From: CAZXSK01 sp964642855
GTDB taxonomy: Bacteria > Planctomycetota > Phycisphaerae > SM23-33
Assembly (NCBI GenBank): GCA_964642855.1
Contig: CAZXSK010000068.1
Coordinates: 1-20,375 of the forward strand
Direction of reading: 5' to 3'
Length of the DNA stretch: 20,375 bases
The position numbers and the translations under genes are program-made. Numbering within the stretch: the first letter of the stretch is position 1; each line of letters opens with the position of its first letter. Under the pieces are notes generated by a model that was not told the origin of the DNA, did no database searches, and worked only from the letters and a program-made list of their open reading frames with translations. Shown in pieces: positions 1 to 7,750 of the stretch.

Positions 1-2217
1 CTGGTGCTTCGCGATATCGACGTTCGAACCGTGCTGGTCGGCGGGGATCGGCTTACGCTCGAAGCGGGGGCGCAGGTCGTGGATGCAGGGCCTGTGAGAA
101 TCACCGCGAACATCGTGGGGCTGCAGTCGCTGACCGGCGAGGGGCAGTTGGACCTCCACGGAGACGCCCGCGTCCACACGCAGGGCCGATGGAACATTCA
201 GCCGCTGGCGGAGTTCGCTCGCCCTGGTGCAACGCTGACCGGCCAGGTGGGCCTGGCGATGTCTGTAAGGGCGGACGGATCGCTGATTGACATCAGCTGG
301 CAGGGCGAAGGGGTCGGCGTGGGGCCCCGGGCCAGTGAAGCCGCACCCGCTCCCCGGCGCGTGGAGATGACCATCGCAGGCCGGTCCAATGTGTCGGTGC
401 AGGGCCCGGCGACGGGGCGAAGCGTTGTGGCGGACGGCAACGCAACGGTCAGCGGCATTCGTACAGGCGGCGAGCGCGTAGAAGACGTAAAGCTGAGATG
501 GCAGCGCGTGACCTACCGCAGCGGGAGCGTATCGGCGGTGCTGGCCGAACTGGACTCGGCGTTTGCCCGGATGGCTGCTCGAGACGTCAACGCCTCATGG
601 GACCGGGGGCTTGTCGCCTCGGGCAAGATCAACGGCTCAGCCGACATCGGCGACGCCCTGGCGGTCCTGCGGCCGATCCTGGGAGGCAGCAACTGGCCGG
701 ACGCGGAAGGCCGGGCCAAGCTGGACATCACCGCAACCACGGAGGGCAATCTCGTTACCCTGAGCGGAAACGGCGACGTCACCGACCTGTTCATCCGTCG
801 CGGGCAGACACGATTCTCTCACAGGCGAACGGAATGGAGCATCGACGGCCGGCTCGACCGCGGCAGCCACGACCTGACGCTGACCAGAGCATCGGTGGAC
901 GCAGGGGATCTGTTCCAGATGACCCTCTCGGGAAACGTGCGAGGTCTGCAGGCCCGACGGGTGCTCGACCTTTCAGGCCGGTATGAGGGGTCGTGGGAAG
1001 ACATCCTTGCCCTGGCTCGCTCCCTGTCCCCCGGGGCCGCAGAAGGCGTGACGATTGCGGGTCGCACCGAAGGGCCGATCTCGATCACCGGGCCGCTGGG
1101 GGATCCACAGATTACCCCGACAATTCGCGGTGTCGACGCCAATACGGCTGTTACGTGGGAAAGCATCCGATTGTGGGACCTCGATCTCGGAAAGGCGTCG
1201 ATTACGCCGAGGCTGGCCAGCGGGGTGATCGAACTGGGTCGCGAGACCATCCCGGCCGGTGAGGGCTCGGTGGGCGTGGCCGGGTCGATCGACCTGCTCG
1301 GGCCCGATAAGCGGTTCCGCCTCACCCGGAAGACCGCGTTCTTCGAGTCCGTTGCGCTCACGCCGGAATTGACCCGCAACGTGCTCGGGCAGATGAACCC
1401 GATTTTCGCCAAGATCGCCGATGTCAGCGGGGTGATCACGCTGGAACTCCACGACGCCAACGTTCCCCTCGGCGAGAAAGTCCGCCGCGAGGGTACCCTC
1501 TCCGGCCGCGTGGGGCTGGAGAACATGCGTGCCAGACCCCAGGGATTCCTGGCCGACGTGCTCAAACTTGCCGGAAGAACAGACAATGACTGGGTCCCGC
1601 TGAAAGTCAGCGGCCTGGATTTCCAGCTTCGCGACGGGTGGGTGAGCTACCGGAATCTGAAAATCACCGCCGGCGATGTGGACCTGGAGTTCAACGGCTC
1701 GGTGGGCCTCAACGATCAGCTCCGCCTGTCGCTGGACCTGCCCGTCACGCCGTCGCTGCTGAGGAAGTTGGGCGTCTCGGGGAAAAACGCTGTCGATTAC
1801 GCGGAGATCCTGTCGGCCGCGCGGGTGTCGGTGCCCCTTCGCGGCACGGTGGACAATCCCAAGTTGCAGTTGATGGAGGTGGACATCTCCGGCATGCTTC
1901 GGGAGGCGGCGAAGAAGCTGGTGGAGAAGAAGGCTGCCGATCTGCTCGGGGACCTTCTGGGCGGCGACAAAGACGATGACGACGAGCGACGAGACCAACT
2001 GCCCGACAGTCGGAAATCCGAGGACCCCAACGCCGTCGAAGGCAGCGCCGATGACGGCCAGCCGCAGGGGAACGGAGCAGACGAGGCCACGCAGGACGAC
2101 GGCGGCGAGAAGAAGGAAGAACCGCCGCGCCGGCTTCCGAGGCTGCCTGACGACGCGAACTCGGTCGTCGACGACCTGCTGGATGCGATCTTCAAGCGGA
2201 TCGAGGAGAGGGACTGA
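1..2217 (+). CDS. AsmA/TamB-like envelope protein, C-terminal part (5' end outside window)
   Basis: The frame is open from base 1, so the gene begins upstream; the early GTG at 4 is not a convincing start. About 738 residues are visible. They read as repetitive beta-rich sequence with alternating polar and hydrophobic residues and many Gly-Asn/Asp turns, as in AsmA, TamB and YhdP-like proteins that span the periplasm and help lipid transport or outer-membrane assembly. Near residues 570-650 is a segment typical of the AsmA C-terminal region: a PVTPSLLRKLG stretch, a GTVDNPKLQL strand, then a Lys/Ala/Leu helix. The last 80 or so residues are an acidic Asp/Glu/Pro-rich tail ending in a short amphipathic helix. 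The stop overlaps the next start by one base (TGATG), so the two genes are translationally coupled. The family call rests on sequence style and C-terminal motifs; the exact subfamily is uncertain. Confidence 0.7.
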   Translation: MVLRDIDVRTVLVGGDRLTLEAGAQVVDAGPVRITANIVGLQSLTGEGQLDLHGDARVHTQGRWNIQPLAEFARPGATLTGQVGLAMSVRADGSLIDISWQGEGVGVGPRASEAAPAPRRVEMTIAGRSNVSVQGPATGRSVVADGNATVSGIRTGGERVEDVKLRWQRVTYRSGSVSAVLAELDSAFARMAARDVNASWDRGLVASGKINGSADIGDALAVLRPILGGSNWPDAEGRAKLDITATTEGNLVTLSGNGDVTDLFIRRGQTRFSHRRTEWSIDGRLDRGSHDLTLTRASVDAGDLFQMTLSGNVRGLQARRVLDLSGRYEGSWEDILALARSLSPGAAEGVTIAGRTEGPISITGPLGDPQITPTIRGVDANTAVTWESIRLWDLDLGKASITPRLASGVIELGRETIPAGEGSVGVAGSIDLLGPDKRFRLTRKTAFFESVALTPELTRNVLGQMNPIFAKIADVSGVITLELHDANVPLGEKVRREGTLSGRVGLENMRARPQGFLADVLKLAGRTDNDWVPLKVSGLDFQLRDGWVSYRNLKITAGDVDLEFNGSVGLNDQLRLSLDLPVTPSLLRKLGVSGKNAVDYAEILSAARVSVPLRGTVDNPKLQLMEVDISGMLREAAKKLVEKKAADLLGDLLGGDKDDDDERRDQLPDSRKSEDPNAVEGSADDGQPQGNGADEATQDDGGEKKEEPPRRLPRLPDDANSVVDDLLDAIFKRIEERD

Positions 2218-3764
2218 TGTCTCCGGCGGGACTGAGGCGAATCCGGGAAGGGCTACGGAATCTGCTGACCGCGCCGGGAGACGAACTGGGTCGGTGGGCC
2301 CGGTTGCTGCGCTATCAGATCCAGCTTTGGCGGCACTGTGGCAGAAGGCTTCACGAGAACAATGCAGCGGCGATGGGAGCAGCGCTGTCGTTCCGCACGA
2401 TCTTCGCGCTCGTGCCGATCCTCATCCTGACATTCCTGGGCCTCAAGACGTTTGGCGTGGTCGCCGACACGAAGAACCTCCTCTGGGAGGTGATGGACAG
2501 GAGCGGCCTGACGCAGATCCGCTACAGTGTCGAGCCCGTCGACGCAAACAGCCCTTCAGCAGAGGGCGCCGACGCGAACATCCCAGGCGACGCCAACGCC
2601 CCGGCCGGCGCAGGCACAAGTAGGGTTCCACCGGATGCCAACGATGTGGGAGACCCGAACGCCCTGCCTGAGGCGAGCGGAGGGAGCGGAGACCGCCCCA
2701 TGGCGGTGCGCCGGTCGGATTCGGTAGCCGCGAAGGTCATGGAACTCGTTGACAAGGTCGAGGCGCAGTTGACCGTCGGCAAGCTCGGGCCCCTGGGCAT
2801 CGTGTTGCTGATCTGGACTGCGCTGACATTGATGACGACGATCGAACGGTCCCTGAACCGGATCTTCGAGGCCCGACACCGGCGGTCATGGGCCAGGCGT
2901 GTCCTGCTCTACTGGTCGGTACTGACGCTGGGCCCGGTTGCGTTGGCTGCGGCAGGGTATTTCAGCGGGAGCATTCTCGCGAGCATCGAAACGATCGCCG
3001 TGGTGCGGGAGATCATCGAGGTCCTGGGCTGGCTGGGACCGGTGCTGGTGGGCGTACTGCTCCTGTCGTCACTTTACTCGCTGATGCCCAACACGCATGT
3101 TCGTTTCGACTCGGCGCTGAAGGGGGCGATCGTAGCCGTGCCCCTTTGGCTCCTGGCGCGGTGGGCGTTTGAGCTGTATGTCGGCAACGTCGCCGGCCAG
3201 AGCGTTTACGGCGCGCTGATCCTGATCCCGCTGTTCCTGCTGTGGCTGAACCTCTCGTGGTGGATTTTCCTGTTCGGGGCGGAGCTGGCGCATACCGCAA
3301 CGCACCTGTCGCGGATGGTCTGGGCCGACCGGGCGGGTGGATCGGTGCTGGGTATCTGGCAGCTGGTCTCGGCGCTGGTAGCCGTCGGCCAGGTCCAGCG
3401 TCGACGGGGCGGACCTGCCGACCGCGACCGGATCGTTCGGGCGCTGCACCTGCCGCCCGGCATGGTGGATCGACTGCTGGAAACGCTGGAGGAACAGGAA
3501 CTGATCTGCCGTACCGAGAGCGACGGCTCTCCGCGGTATGTGCTCTCGCGCAGCCCGGAGGAGATCGCCGTCGACGACGTACTGAGTACCGGGCTGACCT
3601 CGAGTGATACGATGGATTGGGCTGGGGGTTCCCGGCATGTGACCGAGGGCGTGGACATGATACGATCGCGGGCGGCCGGCGGTGTGAAGGGCATGACCCT
3701 CGCCGAAGCGGTTCGCGCAGGTGACCAGGAAGAAGGAAAGGATGATCACGACGATGACTCATAG
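2217..3764 (+). CDS. YihY/BrkB-family (formerly 'RNase BN') inner-membrane protein with winged-helix tail
   Basis: 515 residues. Residues 46-76 carry the family's opening signature (NNAAAMGAALSFRTIFALVP) and first membrane helix. Further hydrophobic helices lie at about 190-215, 228-252, 268-292 and 300-365, and the last pair includes the conserved LWLNLSWWIFLFGAELAH region. Two departures stand out. About 60 residues between helix 1 and helix 2 (roughly 104-165) are low-complexity, Pro/Ala/Asp-rich and contain repeated DAN or DPN triplets. Residues 395-450 look like a winged helix (RIVRALHLPPGMVDRLLETLEEQ followed by a YVLSRSP wing). The family has no established biochemical role; the old RNase BN name is considered wrong for E. 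coli YihY. It starts on the last base of the AsmA-like gene and overlaps the protease gene by about 23 bases, so it is mid-operon. Confidence 0.87.
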   Translation: MSPAGLRRIREGLRNLLTAPGDELGRWARLLRYQIQLWRHCGRRLHENNAAAMGAALSFRTIFALVPILILTFLGLKTFGVVADTKNLLWEVMDRSGLTQIRYSVEPVDANSPSAEGADANIPGDANAPAGAGTSRVPPDANDVGDPNALPEASGGSGDRPMAVRRSDSVAAKVMELVDKVEAQLTVGKLGPLGIVLLIWTALTLMTTIERSLNRIFEARHRRSWARRVLLYWSVLTLGPVALAAAGYFSGSILASIETIAVVREIIEVLGWLGPVLVGVLLLSSLYSLMPNTHVRFDSALKGAIVAVPLWLLARWAFELYVGNVAGQSVYGALILIPLFLLWLNLSWWIFLFGAELAHTATHLSRMVWADRAGGSVLGIWQLVSALVAVGQVQRRRGGPADRDRIVRALHLPPGMVDRLLETLEEQELICRTESDGSPRYVLSRSPEEIAVDDVLSTGLTSSDTMDWAGGSRHVTEGVDMIRSRAAGGVKGMTLAEAVRAGDQEEGKDDHDDDS

Positions 3765-4602
3765 AGACTGGCTGCGGACGCTGCTGATGGTGGGCGTGAT
3801 GCTGGCGGGACTGCTGCCCGGCTGCAGCACGAACCCGGTAACGCAGGAAAGCGAGCCGATCTTCATCTCCAGGCGACAGGAGATCCAGATCGGGGAAGAG
3901 GCGTCGCCGCAGTTCGAGGAGCAGTTCGGCGGTGCGGTACCCAGCAGGCGCCTGCAGGAGTACATCACGTCGGTGGGGATGCGCGTTGCGAAGGCGTCCG
4001 ACCGCGAGATGCCCTACGAATTCACGCTCGTGTCCTCGGACGTGCCCAACGCTTTTGCACTGCCCGGCGGGAAGATCTTTATCACCGCAGGGCTTTTCGA
4101 GCGAATGCAGAACGAGCGTCAGCTTGCAGCCGTACTCGCCCACGAGGTCGGGCACGTGGCCTATCGCCACAACGTGCACCAGATCCAGCGGCAGATCGGT
4201 TTCCAGGTGCTGGCGGGCATTGCCGGGCAGGTAGCCGGGGAGCACGGCCAGGCGGCGTCGAGCATCACGAAGGTGGTCAGTTCGATGGCCAACCTCAGCT
4301 ACACGCGCGACGACGAATACGAAGCCGACGCCATCGGCATCGAGTACGCTCACCGCGCCGGCTACAACCCGTGGGGCATGGTGGGCCTGCTGACGGTCCT
4401 CCAGAAGCTCTCGAACGACGATGGCGGGAAGCTGGATGAAATGTTCCGCACCCACCCGCTGACGCAGAATCGCATCGACCAAGCGAGGGAAACGCTTCAG
4501 AAGCCGGAGTATCGCGACTACACGACCGGCCTGGACGTTCCCGCCGACGACCAGTACGACCGGATGAAATCACTCCTGCGATCGGTCCTGCGGGAGTCCT
4601 GA
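3742..4602 (+). CDS. M48-family zinc metalloprotease, lipoprotein
   Basis: Read from ATG 3742 the protein has 286 residues. It opens with a lipoprotein signal: basic start, hydrophobic core, and lipobox LLPGC with Cys28 as the lipidation site. The zinc motif HEVGH is at 134-138. The third ligand is probably Glu192 in an EYEAD motif, followed by the usual THPLTQNRIDQ C-terminal block (catalytic core similar to LoiP/BepA). It most likely degrades or checks misfolded envelope proteins. Start choice: a GTG at 3721 and an ATG at 3754 are also in frame; 3742 is favoured by AGGAAG about seven bases upstream. The gene overlaps the end of the YihY-like gene in another frame, so it is the last gene of the AsmA-YihY-M48 operon. 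The three together suggest envelope maintenance. No TPR domain is present, unlike BepA. Confidence 0.9.
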   Translation: MITTMTHRDWLRTLLMVGVMLAGLLPGCSTNPVTQESEPIFISRRQEIQIGEEASPQFEEQFGGAVPSRRLQEYITSVGMRVAKASDREMPYEFTLVSSDVPNAFALPGGKIFITAGLFERMQNERQLAAVLAHEVGHVAYRHNVHQIQRQIGFQVLAGIAGQVAGEHGQAASSITKVVSSMANLSYTRDDEYEADAIGIEYAHRAGYNPWGMVGLLTVLQKLSNDDGGKLDEMFRTHPLTQNRIDQARETLQKPEYRDYTTGLDVPADDQYDRMKSLLRSVLRES

Positions 4603-4644
4603 CACGCCAGTGGAGTGAAGGCAGCCTTGCCTGCGGGCGTCTGC

Positions 4645-4687
4645 AGAGTGAAAACGCAAAGCGGGCATCCCCCGGCGGATGCCCGCT
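4645..4687 (-). terminator. Possible intrinsic terminator, stronger on the - strand
   Basis: A perfect 11-bp inverted repeat (4660-4670 and 4677-4687) with a 6-base loop. Read on the - strand the stem is followed by TTTGCGTTTTC, a broken U-tract. On the + strand no T-run follows, although the hairpin sits 57 bases after the M48 stop and could still mark the 3' end of that operon. Confidence 0.4.
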
Positions 4688-4884
4688 GGATGCGATCCGT
4701 TCGGTGCCCTCCGGAACCTTCATGCACACAGCAAACATACGACGCACCGAACTCCCGCTGCGCTGTCCTCGCAAACAGGGATACGCATCCCCGGGCGACT
4801 GGCTGCGCGGGAATCGGGAAAACCTCGGACCGGGACATCGTCATGTCCCCCGAATTTCGCACTACGCCAGTCCCGGCTGCGGGT

Positions 4885-4890
4885 TACAAT
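4885..4890 (+). promoter_or_regulatory. Possible -10 element of the kinase-sigma operon
   Basis: TACAAT differs from TATAAT at one position and lies 34 bases before the GTG start at 4925. No good -35 box is seen 16-18 bases upstream (4862-4867 is poor). The promoter is therefore weak, needs an activator, or is read by another sigma factor. Confidence 0.3.
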
Positions 4891-4924
4891 CGATGGGCGA
4901 CGAGCCTGTAGAGTGGAGTCGTGC

Positions 4925-6457
4925 GTGAGCCAGAACCAGCAGCCTCACCTTGCGAAGACCGAACACATCGCGGACCTTCCGCCGCTCTCCGGGCCCGGGC
5001 CGGCCGGAGGGCCCGCACCCCAGCCGGACTACCTCGCCGCCATCGGAAGCCGGATCGGCCCGTACGAACTCAAAAGCGTGCTCGGGGAAGGCGGGTTCGG
5101 AGTGGTCTATCTCGCCGAGCAGGTCGAAGGCGTCCGTCGGGAGGTCGCCCTGAAGATCATCAAGGCGGGCATGGATACCCGCCGCGTGCTCACGCGGTTC
5201 GAGATCGAACGCCAGGCACTGGCGATGATGAGCCATCCGAACATCGCAGCCGTCCTGGACGCCGGCGTCACCGAAAAAGGCAGGCCGTACTTCGTGATGG
5301 AACTCGTGCGCGGGCTGCCGATCACCAACCACTGCGACCGCCGGAGGCTTTCGATCGACCGCAGGCTGGGGCTGTTTCTCTCGGTCTGCGATGCCGTCCA
5401 GCACGCCCACCAGAAGGGCATCATCCATCGCGATCTCAAGCCGTCGAACGTGATGATCACCGATCACGACGGCCGGGAGTCCGTGAAGATCATCGATTTC
5501 GGAGTGGCCAAGGCGATCTCCCAGCCGCTGACCGAGCGGACGCTGTTTACCGAGACCGGCCAGCTGATCGGCACGCCGGAGTACATGAGTCCCGAGCAGG
5601 CACAGATGGAGGTCGAGCGGGTCGACACGCGGACGGATATCTACTCTCTCGGCGTGCTGCTGTACGAGTTGCTCACCGGCGCGCTGCCGTTCGAGGGCAA
5701 GGAGCTGCGATCCAAGGGGTTCGCCGAGATCCAGCGGGTGATCGGCGAGCAGGAGCCGCCCACGCCTTCCCAGCGGCTGGAACAGCTCCGTGACCACGCG
5801 GTGACTCTCGCGGAGCAACGCAGAACCGATCCGCGCACGCATCGACGCCGGCTGTTCGGCGAACTCGACTGGATCGTCATGAAGGCCCTGGAGAAGGATC
5901 CCGCCCGGCGGTACGCGACGGCCACCGCATTGGCTGAGGATGTCGAGGGGTTTCGCAACAACGAACCCGTGGCAGCCGGCCCGCCCAGGCCAGGCTACCG
6001 CGCGGGCAAGTGGATGAAGCGGAACCGTACCAAAGTTGCCGTCTCGGCGGTGATCGTACTGGAACTGCTAGCCGGGTCGGTCGCGAGTATCGTGTTGCTG
6101 GTGCAGGCCCAGCGCGCACGAAGCCAGGCCGAGCAGGACCGCCACCAGGCAGCCCGGCGACTGCAGCGGGTGGAGTCGCAGCTCACGCAGACGCGTGTGG
6201 ACTGGGCTCGCAGGCACGTGGAGGTGTTGGAAGATCTGCTGACGGTGCGAAGGAACGCTCTGGGCCCGGACCACCCCGACACGCGAGCCACCGCCCAGCG
6301 GCTGGACGAAGCGCTGGCCGAACTCCAGGCTGCATCGGGCCAGCAGGACGATACGAACGGTCGCGAGGATATCGAGCGGCGCCGGCGCGAACTGCAGGCC
6401 GCGACATTCTCCAAGCCCCCAGCCGCCGAACAGGAAGGGGGTACCGATGGCCGGTGA
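4925..6457 (+). CDS. Transmembrane Ser/Thr protein kinase (PknB-like) with degenerate TPR tail
   Basis: 510 residues from GTG 4925, chosen because GGAG lies six bases upstream and the frame has no good ATG before the kinase domain. The catalytic core is complete: glycine loop GEGGFGVV (54-61), ATP-binding Lys77 in VALKII, catalytic HRDLKPSN with Asp170, DFG at 191-193, then GTPEYMSPEQ in the activation segment. After the kinase domain comes a basic stretch and one membrane helix (about 372-393). A predicted coiled coil follows, containing one TPR-like unit (RRNALGPDHPDTRATAQRLD) of the type found in long arrays in planctomycete and acidobacterial kinases. Here the array is reduced to one unit. 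Because the sigma factor gene overlaps its last 11 bases, the likely role is signalling to that sigma factor or its small partner; direct phosphorylation is inference. Confidence 0.93.
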   Translation: MSQNQQPHLAKTEHIADLPPLSGPGPAGGPAPQPDYLAAIGSRIGPYELKSVLGEGGFGVVYLAEQVEGVRREVALKIIKAGMDTRRVLTRFEIERQALAMMSHPNIAAVLDAGVTEKGRPYFVMELVRGLPITNHCDRRRLSIDRRLGLFLSVCDAVQHAHQKGIIHRDLKPSNVMITDHDGRESVKIIDFGVAKAISQPLTERTLFTETGQLIGTPEYMSPEQAQMEVERVDTRTDIYSLGVLLYELLTGALPFEGKELRSKGFAEIQRVIGEQEPPTPSQRLEQLRDHAVTLAEQRRTDPRTHRRRLFGELDWIVMKALEKDPARRYATATALAEDVEGFRNNEPVAAGPPRPGYRAGKWMKRNRTKVAVSAVIVLELLAGSVASIVLLVQAQRARSQAEQDRHQAARRLQRVESQLTQTRVDWARRHVEVLEDLLTVRRNALGPDHPDTRATAQRLDEALAELQAASGQQDDTNGREDIERRRRELQAATFSKPPAAEQEGGTDGR

Positions 6458-7223
6458 CGGCCCCACGATCATGGGCGGGCCGGGCGGCTCGTTCGAGAAC
6501 ACGCTGTGGCAGGAGATCATCGAGGCCCGCACACTGGACGTCGACCGCAGGGCGGAGATGATGGGCAAGGTCCTCGGGCGTTACTGGAAGCCGGTGTATT
6601 GCTACCTGCGACACCGCGGGTTTACCAACGAGCAGGCCAAGGACCTCACGCAAGGGTTCTTCTGCTGGCGCGTGCTGCGGCGGGATCTCGTGCAGAGTGC
6701 CGATCCGGGCAAGGGCAAGTTTCGCACGCTGCTGCTGTCTGCGCTGGATCGCTACGTCATCGATGAACACCGCAAGGCGTCGGCTGCCAAGCGGAGCCCG
6801 GAGGGCGGAGTGCTGAGTCTGGAAGGCTTGGAGGTCGACCCGCTGCCGGAACCTTCCGGTCAAGCCAGTCCCGAACAGGCCTTCCATCGTACGTGGGCGA
6901 TGGCGCTTCTGGACGAGGCGCTGGGCGAGGTCCACGCCGGGTGTATCGAAGACGGCCTGGAGGCGCACTGGAAGATCTTCCAGGCCCGTTGCATCCGGCC
7001 GATCCTGGAGGGCGTTGAGCCCGAGTCGCCTGACCACCTTCGCGAGCGACTGGGTGTATCGAGCAACAAGCAGGTGTCGAACATGGCCCTGACGGTCAAG
7101 CGACGCTTCGCAGCTGCGATCCGCAAACGCCTGCGGGAGGTCGCCGGCAGCGAGGCGGAGGTGGACGACGAACTGCGGGAACTGATGGCCGTGCTGTCCA
7201 GTGGCCAGGGGGAACGAAGGTGA
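6447..7223 (+). CDS. ECF-like RNA polymerase sigma factor (planctomycete type)
   Basis: 258 residues from ATG 6447, with a GGAAGGGGG ribosome site just upstream and an 11-base overlap with the kinase gene. Residues 43-75 match sigma-70 region 2 (YWKPVYCYLRHRGFTNEQAK, then DLTQGFF). The following GKGKFRTLLLSALDRYVIDEHRK block is characteristic of an extended ECF-like group common in Planctomycetes, Acidobacteria and Verrucomicrobia. Residues about 190-235 give a region-4 helix-turn-helix (SSNKQVSNMALTVKRRFAAAI). The C-terminal VDDELRELMAVL tail is also typical of this group. No anti-sigma gene is adjacent, so control may pass through the kinase upstream. The exact ECF group number was not determined. 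Confidence 0.87.
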   Translation: MAGDGPTIMGGPGGSFENTLWQEIIEARTLDVDRRAEMMGKVLGRYWKPVYCYLRHRGFTNEQAKDLTQGFFCWRVLRRDLVQSADPGKGKFRTLLLSALDRYVIDEHRKASAAKRSPEGGVLSLEGLEVDPLPEPSGQASPEQAFHRTWAMALLDEALGEVHAGCIEDGLEAHWKIFQARCIRPILEGVEPESPDHLRERLGVSSNKQVSNMALTVKRRFAAAIRKRLREVAGSEAEVDDELRELMAVLSSGQGERR

Positions 7224-7741
7224 GCGACACGGGAGACACGCTGCACGGCGCGCGAGACGAGCAACTTGCGGAACTGCTGGGCATGGCGGCAGACGACGAC
7301 GTCAGGCCGGTGCGCGACGAGACGTGCATCGCCATCGCCCGAGCGCTCGATGAGATTCTAGACTCGCCGTTGCCGCCCACCGCGGAGGACACCGACCAGC
7401 AGCCTCTGTTCGTCCAGCCAGGCGTGGACGATCCGGCCGGTCGACCGGTGGGCAGCCTGCTGTTCGGTGGCGGGAGCTCAGCCGAGTTGCTCCGGCAGAT
7501 CAAGGACTACGCCAAATCACTCGCCGCGTCCGCAGAAAGCGATTGCCACCGGGCGGCGGCGACGGCGGTATATTTCGCAGCGATCTGCGACGCCATGATC
7601 CGCTGCGACATGCAGATCACTTCGCATCGCCAGGCGGACCTGGGGGAGTACTTTCTGAACCTTGCGGGCAGGGCGTGGTTGCCCGAAGGCTGGCAGGAAC
7701 GCTTCCTCCGCGGCAGGGCTCGCTGTCAGCGGGAGCAGTAG
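7220..7741 (+). CDS. Small conserved-looking protein downstream of sigma factor, function unknown
   Basis: 173 residues. The GTG start overlaps the sigma factor stop by four bases (GTGA), a standard coupling arrangement that supports the start. The sequence is soluble, with no signal peptide or membrane helix. The first 80 residues are acidic and probably partly disordered. After a PVGSLLFGGGSS turn comes an all-helical domain (about 90-165: LLRQIKDYAKSLAA, a helix with several Ala and Cys, and a final LAGRAWLPEGWQERFL). I do not recognise a catalytic motif. Its place as third gene of a kinase-sigma operon suggests an adaptor, kinase substrate or regulator of the sigma factor; that is inference. 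It ends nine bases from the end of the convergent gene, with no obvious terminator between. Confidence 0.8.
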   Translation: MSDTGDTLHGARDEQLAELLGMAADDDVRPVRDETCIAIARALDEILDSPLPPTAEDTDQQPLFVQPGVDDPAGRPVGSLLFGGGSSAELLRQIKDYAKSLAASAESDCHRAAATAVYFAAICDAMIRCDMQITSHRQADLGEYFLNLAGRAWLPEGWQERFLRGRARCQREQ

Positions 7742-7750
7742 GCTCGCCGG

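Larger units (their letters stand above)
4603..4924. other. Non-coding intergenic region with four inverted repeats
   Basis: No convincing gene on either strand. It holds four dyads: 4660-4670/4677-4687 (11 bp, loop 6), 4699-4707/4744-4752 (9 bp, loop 36), 4778-4782/4787-4791 (5 bp, loop 4) and 4832-4838/4843-4849 (7 bp, loop 4). The - strand copy of the first is followed by a T-rich tail. A TACAAT element at 4885-4890 may be the -10 box for the kinase operon. Open frames here (for example 4615-4911) have no start signal or recognisable composition. Confidence 0.6.

Noticed and set aside
3013..4482. 489-codon - strand frame antisense to the YihY-like and M48 genes
   Set aside because: It is antisense to two recognisable proteins, with low-complexity Arg/Pro/Ala content.
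4679..4924. 82-codon N-terminal extension of the kinase frame
   Set aside because: It crosses the hairpin-rich intergenic region and has no ribosome site; GTG 4925 with GGAG upstream is better.
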